From positions 1 to 10,743 of the forward strand of contig JAKVBR010000049.1 of assembly GCA_022447165.1 (NCBI GenBank): 10,743 bases of DNA, read 5' to 3'. This DNA is from Phycisphaerales bacterium. Its GTDB lineage: Bacteria; Planctomycetota; Phycisphaerae; Phycisphaerales; SM1A02. The position numbers and the translations under genes are program-made. This document shows, piece after piece, positions 1 to 9,814 of this stretch (position 1 is the first letter of the stretch; each line of letters starts with the position of its first letter). The notes beneath the pieces are model-generated. The model worked only from the letters and a program-made list of their open reading frames with translations, searched no databases and was not told the DNA's origin.

Positions 1-3757
<3,757 letters not shown>

Positions 3758-3781
3758 AAAGTAACCTCACAACTTGACCAT

Positions 3782-3814
3782 AACTGCGCAACCAAACAGG
3801 TTAAAAATGCAGTT
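3782..3814 (-). promoter_or_regulatory. Possible hairpin in the rpoB leader
   Basis: Read on the minus strand, AACTGC (3809-3814) can pair with GCAGTT (3782-3787). Inside it, AACC (3799-3802) pairs with GGTT (3790-3793) around a 5-nt loop, leaving an asymmetric internal loop of 6 and 2 nt. It ends about 24 nt upstream of the rpoB start codon, close to the ribosome binding site. The pairing is seen in the sequence; any regulatory role is inference and the stem is only moderately stable. Confidence 0.3.
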
Positions 3815-3881
3815 TGTCTGCCTTAGATGTGTTTGTAAATGCTCTTAAATCCTTGCCGCGACCGCCGCTGCCGAGCCACGC

Positions 3882-3910
3882 AGAGTACCTTAAGGGGGGT
3901 TTTTTCTCAA
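3882..3910 (-). promoter_or_regulatory. Candidate weak promoter for rpoB
   Basis: On the minus strand, TTGAGA (3905-3910, five of six matches to the -35 consensus) is followed after exactly 17 bp by TACTCT (3882-3887, three of six matches to the -10). Transcription would start near 3875, giving a leader of about 118 nt. The -10 is poor, so this is a suggestion only. A second -10-like CATAAT lies at 3936-3941 beside an A/T-rich tract, but has no -35 at the right distance. The remainder of the 330-bp gap between rpoB and rplL shows no gene. Confidence 0.25.
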
Positions 3911-4032
3911 TAGAGGTCAGTGAAAACTTGAACTAATTATGAAGAAATTCAAATTTTTTTATTTTTTTGGGAATCGAGCGATCAGTACCGTGATTTTGAG
4001 CGACTTTTGACTGTCGGCAAGTGTTCACCATG

Positions 4033-4064
4033 AAAAAAGCCAGCACCAAGGGGTGCTGGCTTTT
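4033..4064 (-). terminator. Intrinsic terminator after rplL
   Basis: GCCAGCACC (4039-4047) and GGTGCTGGC (4052-4060) form a perfect 9-bp GC-rich stem with a 4-nt loop, extended by A-T pairs on both sides. On the minus strand it is followed by a run of six T residues (4033-4038), as expected of a rho-independent terminator. It starts 24 bp beyond the rplL stop codon and lies between rplL and rpoB, so it would end or attenuate the ribosomal-protein transcript before the polymerase gene. The A run on the other side makes it symmetrical enough to work in both directions, but no plus-strand gene ends here. Confidence 0.88.
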
Positions 4065-4087
4065 GTAACACTTTAAGTAGCAATATG

Positions 4088-4498
4088 TTACTTGACAGTG
4101 ACTGAAGCGCCTGCTTCTTCGAGCTTGCCTTTGAGGTCGTTTGCTTCGTCCTCGCCAACTTTCTCTTTGATTGGCTTTGGTGCTTCGTCCACAAGTGCTT
4201 TTGCCTCTTTGAGACCAAGACCTGTGATTTCTCGAACAACTTTGATGACTGCGATTTTCTTGTCGCCAGCTGATTCGAGGATGACATCAAACTCAGTTTG
4301 TGCGCCACCATCATCATCGCCGCCACCAGCTGGACCAGCCATCATGACTGCGCCACCTGCTGCAGGTTCGATGTTGTATGTTTCTTTCATGTAATCAGCG
4401 AGTTCAACCGCTTGGGAAAGGGTTAAACCGGCGATTTCATCGCCCATTTTACTGATTGTTGCATCGAATTCTTTCGTTGCTGTTGCTTCTTCGCTCAT
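4088..4498 (-). CDS. rplL: Large ribosomal subunit protein bL12 (L7/L12)
   Basis: Stalk protein of the 50S subunit, present as multiple dimers on L10 and recruiting the translational GTPases. The product is 136 residues, slightly longer than the usual 120-130. The N-terminal dimerisation and L10-binding part (about 1-45) contains LTLSQAVELADYMKETYNIE. A flexible Ala/Gly/Met-rich hinge follows at about 45-65, containing a GGGDDDGG stretch. The globular C-terminal domain (about 66-136) has EFDVIL, KKIAVIKVVREITGLGLKEA, EAPKPIKE and the closing LEEAGASVTVK. A GGAG ribosome binding site lies 10 nt before the ATG. The gene follows rplJ after 109 bp with no clear promoter between, and is followed by an intrinsic terminator. 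Identification is firm. Confidence 0.98.
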   Translation of the reverse strand: MSEEATATKEFDATISKMGDEIAGLTLSQAVELADYMKETYNIEPAAGGAVMMAGPAGGGDDDGGAQTEFDVILESAGDKKIAVIKVVREITGLGLKEAKALVDEAPKPIKEKVGEDEANDLKGKLEEAGASVTVK

Positions 4499-4607
4499 AG
4501 TTCTAAAACTCCAATAAAAGTGTCATGCGTGGGAGAGGAGCCACCCTGTGCGACTTTTAACCAAAAAAGGCCAGTCCCAAACGCGATGTCTTTGAAAACT
4601 CCTTGAA

Positions 4608-5153
4608 TTAGGCGATCTTGTCGATCGTCTTGCCGTCCTCCAAGCGAGTTTTGATTTCTTCGATAACGGAAGCGATGTTGCTTCCTGGACTTGTTGCTGC
4701 CTTGATAAGGTTTCCAGCAGGTGAAAGGACCAACTGAATGACTGTTGCTTGGGCTTCTTCCTTCGTTGGGTAGTCGCTCAAACGCTTGACGCCATCGTGG
4801 CCTTCAAACAATTCACCATCTAGAATCGCTGCTTTGAGCTCTAATTCATCGATTTTCTTTGCCCAATCGACAAGTTCGCGAGCAACGTCAACGACTGAAT
4901 CACCGCCATATGCAAGTGCAGATGGCCCTGAAAGTACGTTTCCTAGCCCTTCAAGGGGGGTATCAGCGAAAGCGGATTTCGCCAAACTATTCTTGATGAC
5001 TGTGATGTGGATGTCCTTTTGGTACAAGGAAACCCGTAAATCGTTGTTTGTGTTTGCTTCAATGCCACGGATATCGATGACGAGAGCGTTTTGAACATCT
5101 TCAAATCGCTTCTTGTAATCAGCGACAATCATGTTTTTAATCGGTTTACTCAT
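4608..5153 (-). CDS. rplJ: Large ribosomal subunit protein uL10
   Basis: L10 anchors the L12 dimers to 23S rRNA at the base of the stalk. The product is 181 residues, within the usual 165-180 range. The N-terminal rRNA-binding domain includes MIVADYKKRFEDVQNALVID, followed by the LYQKDIHITVIKNSLAKSAF strand-helix and LSGPSALAYGG. The C-terminal part (about 150-181) is the helical arm that carries L12, containing SNIASVIEEIKTRLE. AAGGAG lies 7 nt before the ATG. Only 26 bp separate it from rplA, so there is no room for the long L10 autoregulatory leader known upstream of rplJ in E. coli; expression probably depends on the rplK promoter. Confidence 0.97.
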   Translation of the reverse strand: MSKPIKNMIVADYKKRFEDVQNALVIDIRGIEANTNNDLRVSLYQKDIHITVIKNSLAKSAFADTPLEGLGNVLSGPSALAYGGDSVVDVARELVDWAKKIDELELKAAILDGELFEGHDGVKRLSDYPTKEEAQATVIQLVLSPAGNLIKAATSPGSNIASVIEEIKTRLEDGKTIDKIA

Positions 5154-5179
5154 TGTGTAACTCCTTCAGAGACAGCAGA

Positions 5180-5863
5180 TTAGACTGCAATCCTCACGCT
5201 AGGACTCATTGTCGCACTGATTGCACACTTCTTAATAAAGTCGCCTTTGACCGCTGCTGGTCGTGCTTTTTGAATCAATTCAATGAAGTAAGTGAGGTTT
5301 TCTACGAGATCGTCGTCGGAGAAGCTCATTTTGCCAACAACGCAGTGGATGTTTCCAGTGTCGTCATTACGATATTCGACTTTACCTGCTGCAAATTCAG
5401 CAATTGCAGTTTCAAAGTCTGGGGTTACTGTGCCTGCTTTTGGCGAGGGCATCAGACCCTTTGGACCAAGTGCACGTCCAAGTTTGCCAACAAGACGCAT
5501 CATGTCGGGAGTTGAAATTGCGACATCAAAGTCGAGCCAACCCTCTTCAACGCGTTTGACGAGGTCTTCAGCACCTGCTTCGATTGCTCCGGCTGCTTTT
5601 GCAGCATCAACCTTATCTTGAGGGCAGAAGCAGACGACTCGAGCGGATTTACCAACTCCTTTTGGCATTGAAACCGCACCACGAAGTTGCTGATCTGCTT
5701 GACGTGGGTCAATTGCGAGGTGTAACACAACCTCTACTGATTGGTCAAACTTAGTTGCTGGATACTCTTTAAGTAGTTTAATAGCATCACTTACGCTATG
5801 TGGCTCTTTGCCTTTGACTGCAAGTTCTTTGTTTGCTTTTTGTCTTTTTGTGAGTCGTGCCAT
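5180..5863 (-). CDS. rplA: Large ribosomal subunit protein uL1
   Basis: L1 forms the mobile L1 stalk of the 50S subunit, which moves deacylated tRNA out of the E site; in E. coli it also represses its own operon by binding the leader mRNA. The product is 227 residues, close to the usual 225-235. The signature LGRALGPKGLMPSPKAGTVT lies at about 130-150, preceded by DVAISTPDMMRLVGKLG. The two-domain layout is intact, ending KGDFIKKCAISATMSPSVRI. The start codon lies 3 bp after the rplK stop; GGAGGG inside the end of rplK serves as ribosome binding site, so the two genes are probably translationally coupled. Confidence 0.98.
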   Translation of the reverse strand: MARLTKRQKANKELAVKGKEPHSVSDAIKLLKEYPATKFDQSVEVVLHLAIDPRQADQQLRGAVSMPKGVGKSARVVCFCPQDKVDAAKAAGAIEAGAEDLVKRVEEGWLDFDVAISTPDMMRLVGKLGRALGPKGLMPSPKAGTVTPDFETAIAEFAAGKVEYRNDDTGNIHCVVGKMSFSDDDLVENLTYFIELIQKARPAAVKGDFIKKCAISATMSPSVRIAV

Positions 5864-5866
5864 GGG

Positions 5867-6295
5867 TTACGCACCCTCCACGGTAATACCCATTGAGCGG
5901 GCTGTACCTTCAATTACTCGCATTGCTGACTCGATACAAGCAGCGTTGAGGTCTTCCATTTTCTCTTCAGCAATGGCTTTGACCTGTTCCTTTGTGACGG
6001 AACCGACTTTTTCTGTGTGTGGGACACCTGAGCCCTTCGGTACACCTGCTGCATCCTTCAGAAGGACTGCTGCTGGGGAAGATTTGATTTCAATGTCAAA
6101 TGAGCGGTCTTGGTAGACAGTAATGATGCAACCAACGACTTTTCCGTTCAATTCTCGCGTGCGATCATTGAATGTTTGGATAAATTGACCGGGATTGACA
6201 CCATTTGCACCAAGGGCTGGTCCAAGTGGGGGTGCTGGTGTTGCCTGACCACCAGGCGCAAGCACCTTAAATTGCTTTTCGATTTTTTTGGCCAT
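5867..6295 (-). CDS. rplK: Large ribosomal subunit protein uL11
   Basis: L11 binds the GTPase-associated region of 23S rRNA together with the L10-L12 stalk. The product is 142 residues, the standard length. The N-terminal domain has the proline-rich PAPPLGPALGANGVNPGQF motif (about 20-40), followed by FNDRT and VYQDRSFDIEIKSSPAAVLL. The C-terminal rRNA-binding domain ends DLNAACIESAMRVIEGTARS. AGGAG lies 7 nt before the ATG. It is the first gene of the ribosomal run, with a strong promoter and a structured leader upstream. In most bacteria secE and nusG directly precede rplK; here the next gene is divergent and unrelated. Confidence 0.98.
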   Translation of the reverse strand: MAKKIEKQFKVLAPGGQATPAPPLGPALGANGVNPGQFIQTFNDRTRELNGKVVGCIITVYQDRSFDIEIKSSPAAVLLKDAAGVPKGSGVPHTEKVGSVTKEQVKAIAEEKMEDLNAACIESAMRVIEGTARSMGITVEGA

Positions 6296-6312
6296 CTAGA
6301 TTCTCCTGCCTT

Positions 6313-6360
6313 CCACCCTCTGATGTTGTCAACGCAGGCCAGCATAGACGCAGAGAGTGG
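6313..6360 (-). promoter_or_regulatory. Structured rplK leader, possible L1 autoregulatory site
   Basis: On the minus-strand transcript, CCACTCTCTG (6351-6360) pairs with CAGAGGGTGG (6313-6322) over 10 bp with one G-U pair. Inside it, GTCTATGC (6342-6349) pairs with GCGTTGAC (6328-6335) with one mismatch and one G-U pair, closing a 6-nt loop. The two stems are joined by an asymmetric internal loop of 1 and 5 nt. The structure ends 5 nt upstream of the rplK AGGAG. In E. coli L1 represses the L11-L1 operon through a leader hairpin that mimics its 23S site; position and the asymmetric internal loop fit that role. The pairing is seen; the L1 role is inference. An alternative CCTGC/GCAGG pairing overlaps the ribosome binding site. 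Confidence 0.5.
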
Positions 6361-6381
6361 TTCAAACGGTTTTTGTGAACC
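6359..6381. repeat. Inverted repeat at the rplK transcription start
   Basis: GGTTCA (6359-6364) and TGAACC (6376-6381) form a perfect 6-bp inverted repeat with an 11-bp spacer. It covers the predicted rplK transcription start near 6379. It could be an operator sitting at +1, or a hairpin at the very 5' end of the mRNA. A competing shorter pairing, CGGTT with AACCG, lies in the same place. Confidence 0.45.
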
Positions 6382-6385
6382 GCGA

Positions 6386-6414
6386 ATTATAGCAAAAGTT
6401 AGGCAACACATCAA
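6386..6414 (-). promoter_or_regulatory. Sigma70-type promoter of the rplK operon
   Basis: On the minus strand, TTGATG (6409-6414, four of six matches) is followed after exactly 17 bp by a perfect TATAAT (6386-6391). Transcription would start near 6379, giving a leader of about 84 nt to the rplK ATG at 6295. This is the best promoter match found in the window's intergenic regions and fits the first gene of a highly expressed ribosomal operon. Confidence 0.8.
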
Positions 6415-6417
6415 CTG

Positions 6418-6428
6418 CATGAGTCATG
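6418..6428. repeat. Short palindrome in the divergent intergenic region
   Basis: CATGAGTCATG is a perfect palindrome with a single central base (5-1-5). It lies just upstream of the -35 box of the rplK promoter and 34 bp before the start of the HD-GYP gene, a suitable place for a regulator of either gene. An 11-bp palindrome can arise by chance; a regulatory role is inference. I find no convincing plus-strand promoter for the HD-GYP gene in this gap. Confidence 0.25.
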
Positions 6429-6461
6429 ATGTAGTCGATAGGAACATGCTAGGCTGTACGC

Positions 6462-7997
6462 ATGACTGAAACGTCCAGATTTCACCTCAAAACCATCCAT
6501 GGTCCTGAAGATCTAGAAGTCAAACTTCTCGGTGATGCCTTGACAATTGGTCGAAGCAGTGAGTGTGACATCCCGCTTGTTAAAGGTGCAACAGTCTCGA
6601 GAATGCATGCGACGTTGACCAAGTTTGATGACCAAGATGGCGGTCAGTGGCGTCTCATGGATAATGGTTCAAAGCACGGAACATTTCTCAATGGCGTGAA
6701 ACTGCGAGAAGCGCAGTTTGTCAGCATCCGAGGTGGCGACATCATCACAATTGAGCCTTTTTCATTCCAAGTGATTGACCAAGAAGGCAACCTTCAGTTT
6801 ACGCAGACATTTGATGATGAACAATCGGTGGGTGGCACATCGATTCAACGCATTGAGCGCACAATGGGGGGGGCAGGGCTCGCGCAAGAACGACTTGCAG
6901 CGTTGCTTGCCTGTAGTTCCAAGATTCACGAGGCTGAAAACGAACTGGCTCTTGCTCAGTCGCTTGCTGATGCAGCGCAAGCAGGCACAGCGTTTAGTAA
7001 TGTTGCAGTCATTAAGCCTCATGGTGGTGATGTGCAAGTCGAGATCCTCGCTGCGTCTGGAAGGATTGCAATTGAGGGCTCGCCTAATTTAAGTCGTTCA
7101 CTGCTTCATGCAGCCCTTGAAGGTGAAGCCGTTCGATACCAAAAGGCAGATGTTGTTGAAGAAGATGCACAGTCCATCATGCAGTACAGCATTCAAGAGG
7201 CGTTCTGCATTCCGATTCAATTGGGTTCAGTAGTTGTCGGTTGTATTTATGTTGATAATCGCGATGGTCAAGTTCGCGGGCAAACTATTGATGATGATAT
7301 TGAGTTCTGTACTGGGCTCGCAAAGTTTGCATCGCTTGCGATGGCAAACCTCATGCGAGCAGAGATCGAACGACGACACGCAGAAGAAAGACAAGGACTA
7401 TTGCTTGGAACAGTTGCTGCACTTGTTTCTGCAATTGACGCAAAAGATACATATACGAGAGGTCATTCTGAACGTGTTGCTTGGTTATCAAAAGCACTTG
7501 CAAATGCAATTGACTTAGACGAAGAGACAGTTGGGAATGTCCACATTTGCGGACTTGTCCATGACATTGGAAAGATCGGCATTCCTGAAGCGATTCTGAG
7601 AAAACCAGCTCGATTAACTGATGAAGAGTTTGACCAAATCAAACTTCATCCAGTTATTGGGGAGAACATCCTTCGCGATGTGCCGCAACTGCAACAAGTG
7701 CTTCCTGGTGTTCGATCACATCACGAGAGATGGGATGGCTGGGGATATCCAGATGGCACAGAGGGTGACAAAACACCGCTGTATGGTCGAATACTAGGTG
7801 TTGCGGATGCATTCGACGCGATGTGTTCCTCACGGGCATACCGCAACGCGTTAAACCGGGAGGTTGTACTTAACGAGATAACGGCGTGTGCTGGTTCGCA
7901 ATTTGATCCCGAACTTGCAAAAGCGTTCTTAACGATTGACTTTGCGCCTTATGACGAGTTGATTCATCGCCACACCGCGCAAGATTCAATCGAGTGA
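6462..7997 (+). CDS. FHA-GAF-HD-GYP protein, probable cyclic-di-GMP phosphodiesterase
   Basis: A 511-residue cytoplasmic signalling protein without membrane segments. The FHA domain (about 20-105) has GRSSECDI (30-37), VSRMH (45-49) and NGSKHGTFLNG (68-78), the residues that contact phosphothreonine in this family. A GAF-like domain (about 145-300) includes FCIPIQLGSVVVGCIYVDNR. The HD-GYP domain (about 312-495) has H335, HDIGKIGIP (HD at 367-368), H396, HHERWDGWGYP (HH at 420-421, GYP at 428-430) and VADAFDAM (D449), so the metal and substrate residues are complete. A tyrosine occupies the position (331) where trinuclear family members carry a glutamate, suggesting a two-metal site. HD-GYP domains hydrolyse cyclic-di-GMP to GMP; the FHA domain implies control by a Ser/Thr kinase. 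In-frame TAG at 6450 makes this ATG the start; the ribosome binding site is weak (AGG, 8 nt upstream). A run of eight G lies at 6865-6872. Substrate and partners are not shown by the sequence. Confidence 0.93.
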   Translation: MTETSRFHLKTIHGPEDLEVKLLGDALTIGRSSECDIPLVKGATVSRMHATLTKFDDQDGGQWRLMDNGSKHGTFLNGVKLREAQFVSIRGGDIITIEPFSFQVIDQEGNLQFTQTFDDEQSVGGTSIQRIERTMGGAGLAQERLAALLACSSKIHEAENELALAQSLADAAQAGTAFSNVAVIKPHGGDVQVEILAASGRIAIEGSPNLSRSLLHAALEGEAVRYQKADVVEEDAQSIMQYSIQEAFCIPIQLGSVVVGCIYVDNRDGQVRGQTIDDDIEFCTGLAKFASLAMANLMRAEIERRHAEERQGLLLGTVAALVSAIDAKDTYTRGHSERVAWLSKALANAIDLDEETVGNVHICGLVHDIGKIGIPEAILRKPARLTDEEFDQIKLHPVIGENILRDVPQLQQVLPGVRSHHERWDGWGYPDGTEGDKTPLYGRILGVADAFDAMCSSRAYRNALNREVVLNEITACAGSQFDPELAKAFLTIDFAPYDELIHRHTAQDSIE

Positions 7998-9182
7998 TGT
8001 TTGTAGCGCGAGTTCACAAAACATTTCAACGCCAGTTGCAAGAGCGTCATCATTGAAATCAAAATGCGGACTGTGCAAGTTCGGCATTCGTTCTTGACCA
8101 TCAGGTAACAATCCTAATGCGAAGAAACAAGAAGGTACTTGTTCGCAGTAATAAGAAAAGTCTTCGCCGCCCATCACTGGTTTATCAAACTCAGAGATGC
8201 GCGTTCCTTCGATGGTTCGATTCGCAATGTCAAAGAAGGTTGCGACTGCATCTTCGTGGTTCTTCGTAACGGGGTATCCAAATTTCAGGTCAACATCGGC
8301 CTCGCAACCGTGCGCTGCCGCGACGCCCTCAACGATTTCTTTAAAGCGCTTCGCGGCCATTTCTCCAGTTTCTTTTTGAAGATAACGCATTGTTCCATTG
8401 AGTTTTACTTCATCTGGAATGATGTTGTGCGTCGTTCCGCTATGAAACTGTGTAATGGAACAAACAAGCGCATCGAGTGGGTCAGTGTGACGAGATACAA
8501 GTTGTTGCAAAGATGAAACAACTTGCGCGCCGCACACAATTGGGTCAATGCAAGTGTGTGGGAATGCTGCGTGTCCACCTTTGCCGCGGATGGTTGCGTT
8601 GATGCCAATATCAGCAGCAAGCATCGGGCCAACCCGAGTTGAAACATGACCGAGTGGTAACTCTGACCATCCATGTTGACCAAACATCATTGCAATGGGT
8701 GGTCCAATGACGGAACCATCTAAACAACCGTCTTCCACCATTTTTTTGCCTCCACCGCCACCTTCTTCGGCTGGTTGGAAGAGCATCGAAACACTGTTTG
8801 GGAGGGGGGCTTCTTTAGCGATGTCAGCAAGAATTGCAGCAGTGCCAAGTAACATCGTCGTATGACCGTCGTGACCACACGCATGCATGCACCCCTCATG
8901 TGTTGAAATGTAATCAAAAGTGTTTTCTTCAGTGATTGGCAGCGCGTCAATGTCTGCACGCAAACCAACTGCTTTGTTGCTCTCGCCTCCAATGTGGGCA
9001 AGTGTTCCTGTGCCGCCTGCTAGATTTCCTGCGAAATCAATTTCTCGTTCTTCTAAGAATGAACGAATAACTGATGCCGTTCGCGTCTCTTGATATCCAA
9101 GTTCTGGGTGCGCATGAATGTCATGCCGTATTTCGATGAGTGTTGGAAGTATGGCTTGGACGCGTTCTTTAATTGTTGTCAT
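7986..9182 (-). CDS. M20 family metal-dependent amidohydrolase (peptidase M20D type)
   Basis: A 398-residue zinc or manganese amidohydrolase resembling hippurate hydrolases, N-acyl-amino-acid deacylases and IAA-amino-acid hydrolases. The catalytic domain has RHDIHAHPELGYQE (19-32), GLRADIDALPI (73-83), HACGHDGHTTMLL (100-112, ligands C102 and H104), PAEEGGGG (137-144, E139/E140) and GQHGW (H170). The dimerisation lid domain (about 190-305) contains RGKGGHAAFPH. The final part has MGGEDFSYY (337-345) and LHSPHFDFND (H370). No signal peptide is seen, so it acts in the cytoplasm. A start 3 bp after the upstream stop, with AAAGG 8 nt before it, suggests coupling. Its end overlaps the convergent HD-GYP gene by 12 bp. 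The substrate cannot be told from the sequence; N-acetyl- or N-acyl-amino acids are the family's usual ones. Confidence 0.95.
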   Translation of the reverse strand: MTTIKERVQAILPTLIEIRHDIHAHPELGYQETRTASVIRSFLEEREIDFAGNLAGGTGTLAHIGGESNKAVGLRADIDALPITEENTFDYISTHEGCMHACGHDGHTTMLLGTAAILADIAKEAPLPNSVSMLFQPAEEGGGGGKKMVEDGCLDGSVIGPPIAMMFGQHGWSELPLGHVSTRVGPMLAADIGINATIRGKGGHAAFPHTCIDPIVCGAQVVSSLQQLVSRHTDPLDALVCSITQFHSGTTHNIIPDEVKLNGTMRYLQKETGEMAAKRFKEIVEGVAAAHGCEADVDLKFGYPVTKNHEDAVATFFDIANRTIEGTRISEFDKPVMGGEDFSYYCEQVPSCFFALGLLPDGQERMPNLHSPHFDFNDDALATGVEMFCELALQTSLD

Positions 9183-9185
9183 GGG

Positions 9186-9779
9186 TTATACCTTTAACGG
9201 GTGAAGGGATGATTCTTTCCGCTGTTCGTTCACAAATGATAATGCATCTTTGTCGTGGCCAACGAGTTTAATGACTTGACTCGGTGAAATGTGTAACAAA
9301 GTCGCTGCTTCTTTGTGGTCAAATCCGGTTGCTTGAAGCGCATCAAGGACTTCTGTCAAGATGTGGGGATAGTCGCGATGTTTAGGATTGATTGGCAGTG
9401 CATCTCCATCTCTGCGTTCTTCCCAAAGCGTTGATGTTTGAAACTGATCAGTGTCCACGTTTCGTCGGAGCCGGATGGCAAGCGTCCTTCTCAATCTACT
9501 GATTGAGAGTTTGCGGTTTTCACTTTGACGTCTTCGCTCGGATGCCGTTCCACTAATTGTGGATGGAACATGCGTTGCGGTACACGCTGTTGCTTTGCGA
9601 TTTCGATGTTGACCGCCAGGACCACCCGTACGTCCAAAGTCGAACGAGACCTCCTTCAAGAACGACTCGTCGTCGAGCATTGCGGGGTGTTCGCCATCGA
9701 TGAACTTAATGTCCTTCGCTTCAAAAGTTTCAACTGGATCAAGCCAGTCAATCCCACTCGGTTTTCTTTTGTGTTTCAT
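9186..9779 (-). CDS. GGQ release-factor-like protein with C-terminal helical domain
   Basis: A 197-residue protein carrying the catalytic peptidyl-tRNA hydrolysis domain of class I release factors without their codon-recognition domain. The motif TGGPGGQHRNRKATACTATH (51-70) contains the GGQ tripeptide at 55-57, which promotes ester hydrolysis in the peptidyl-transferase centre. It is followed by an Arg/Lys-rich helix (about 80-107, with ERRRQSENRK and LRRTLAIRLRR). Residues 138-185 look like a separate helical domain, with DHKEAATLLHISPSQVIKLV resembling a helix-turn-helix. By analogy with ArfB and the mitochondrial ICT1 it could rescue stalled ribosomes, but the tail differs from their basic tails. 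A longer RF1/RF2 fragment is unlikely because the ends are clean. AGAGAG lies 4 nt before the ATG, 35 bp after the tsaD stop. I associate such proteins with planctomycetes; exact function is not established here. Confidence 0.85.
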   Translation of the reverse strand: MKHKRKPSGIDWLDPVETFEAKDIKFIDGEHPAMLDDESFLKEVSFDFGRTGGPGGQHRNRKATACTATHVPSTISGTASERRRQSENRKLSISRLRRTLAIRLRRNVDTDQFQTSTLWEERRDGDALPINPKHRDYPHILTEVLDALQATGFDHKEAATLLHISPSQVIKLVGHDKDALSFVNEQRKESSLHPLKV

Positions 9780-9814
9780 GTGTCTCTCTTAATGAAATGA
9801 ATATTCGTTGTTAT

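Noticed and set aside
3758..4032. Possible small RNA or tRNA in the gap upstream of rpoB
   Set aside because: No cloverleaf, no T-loop GGTTCGA motif and no closed promoter-terminator unit; only a weak promoter and a modest hairpin.
3982..4326. 114-residue minus-strand frame overlapping rplL and the terminator
   Set aside because: It is an out-of-frame reading of rplL that runs through the terminator hairpin, rich in Lys and Ser with no recognisable motif.
4499..4607. Possible separate promoter or L10/L12 leader between rplJ and rplL
   Set aside because: No -35/-10 pair with proper spacing was found and the hairpins available rest on G-U pairs.
6110..6469. 119-residue plus-strand frame covering the rplK start and the divergent intergenic region
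   Set aside because: It covers the promoter, leader hairpin and rplK N-terminus, has no ribosome binding site or family resemblance, and overlaps the true HD-GYP start.
6775..7092. Plus-strand frame inside the HD-GYP gene
   Set aside because: Different frame within a complete multi-domain protein; the translation has no domain signal.
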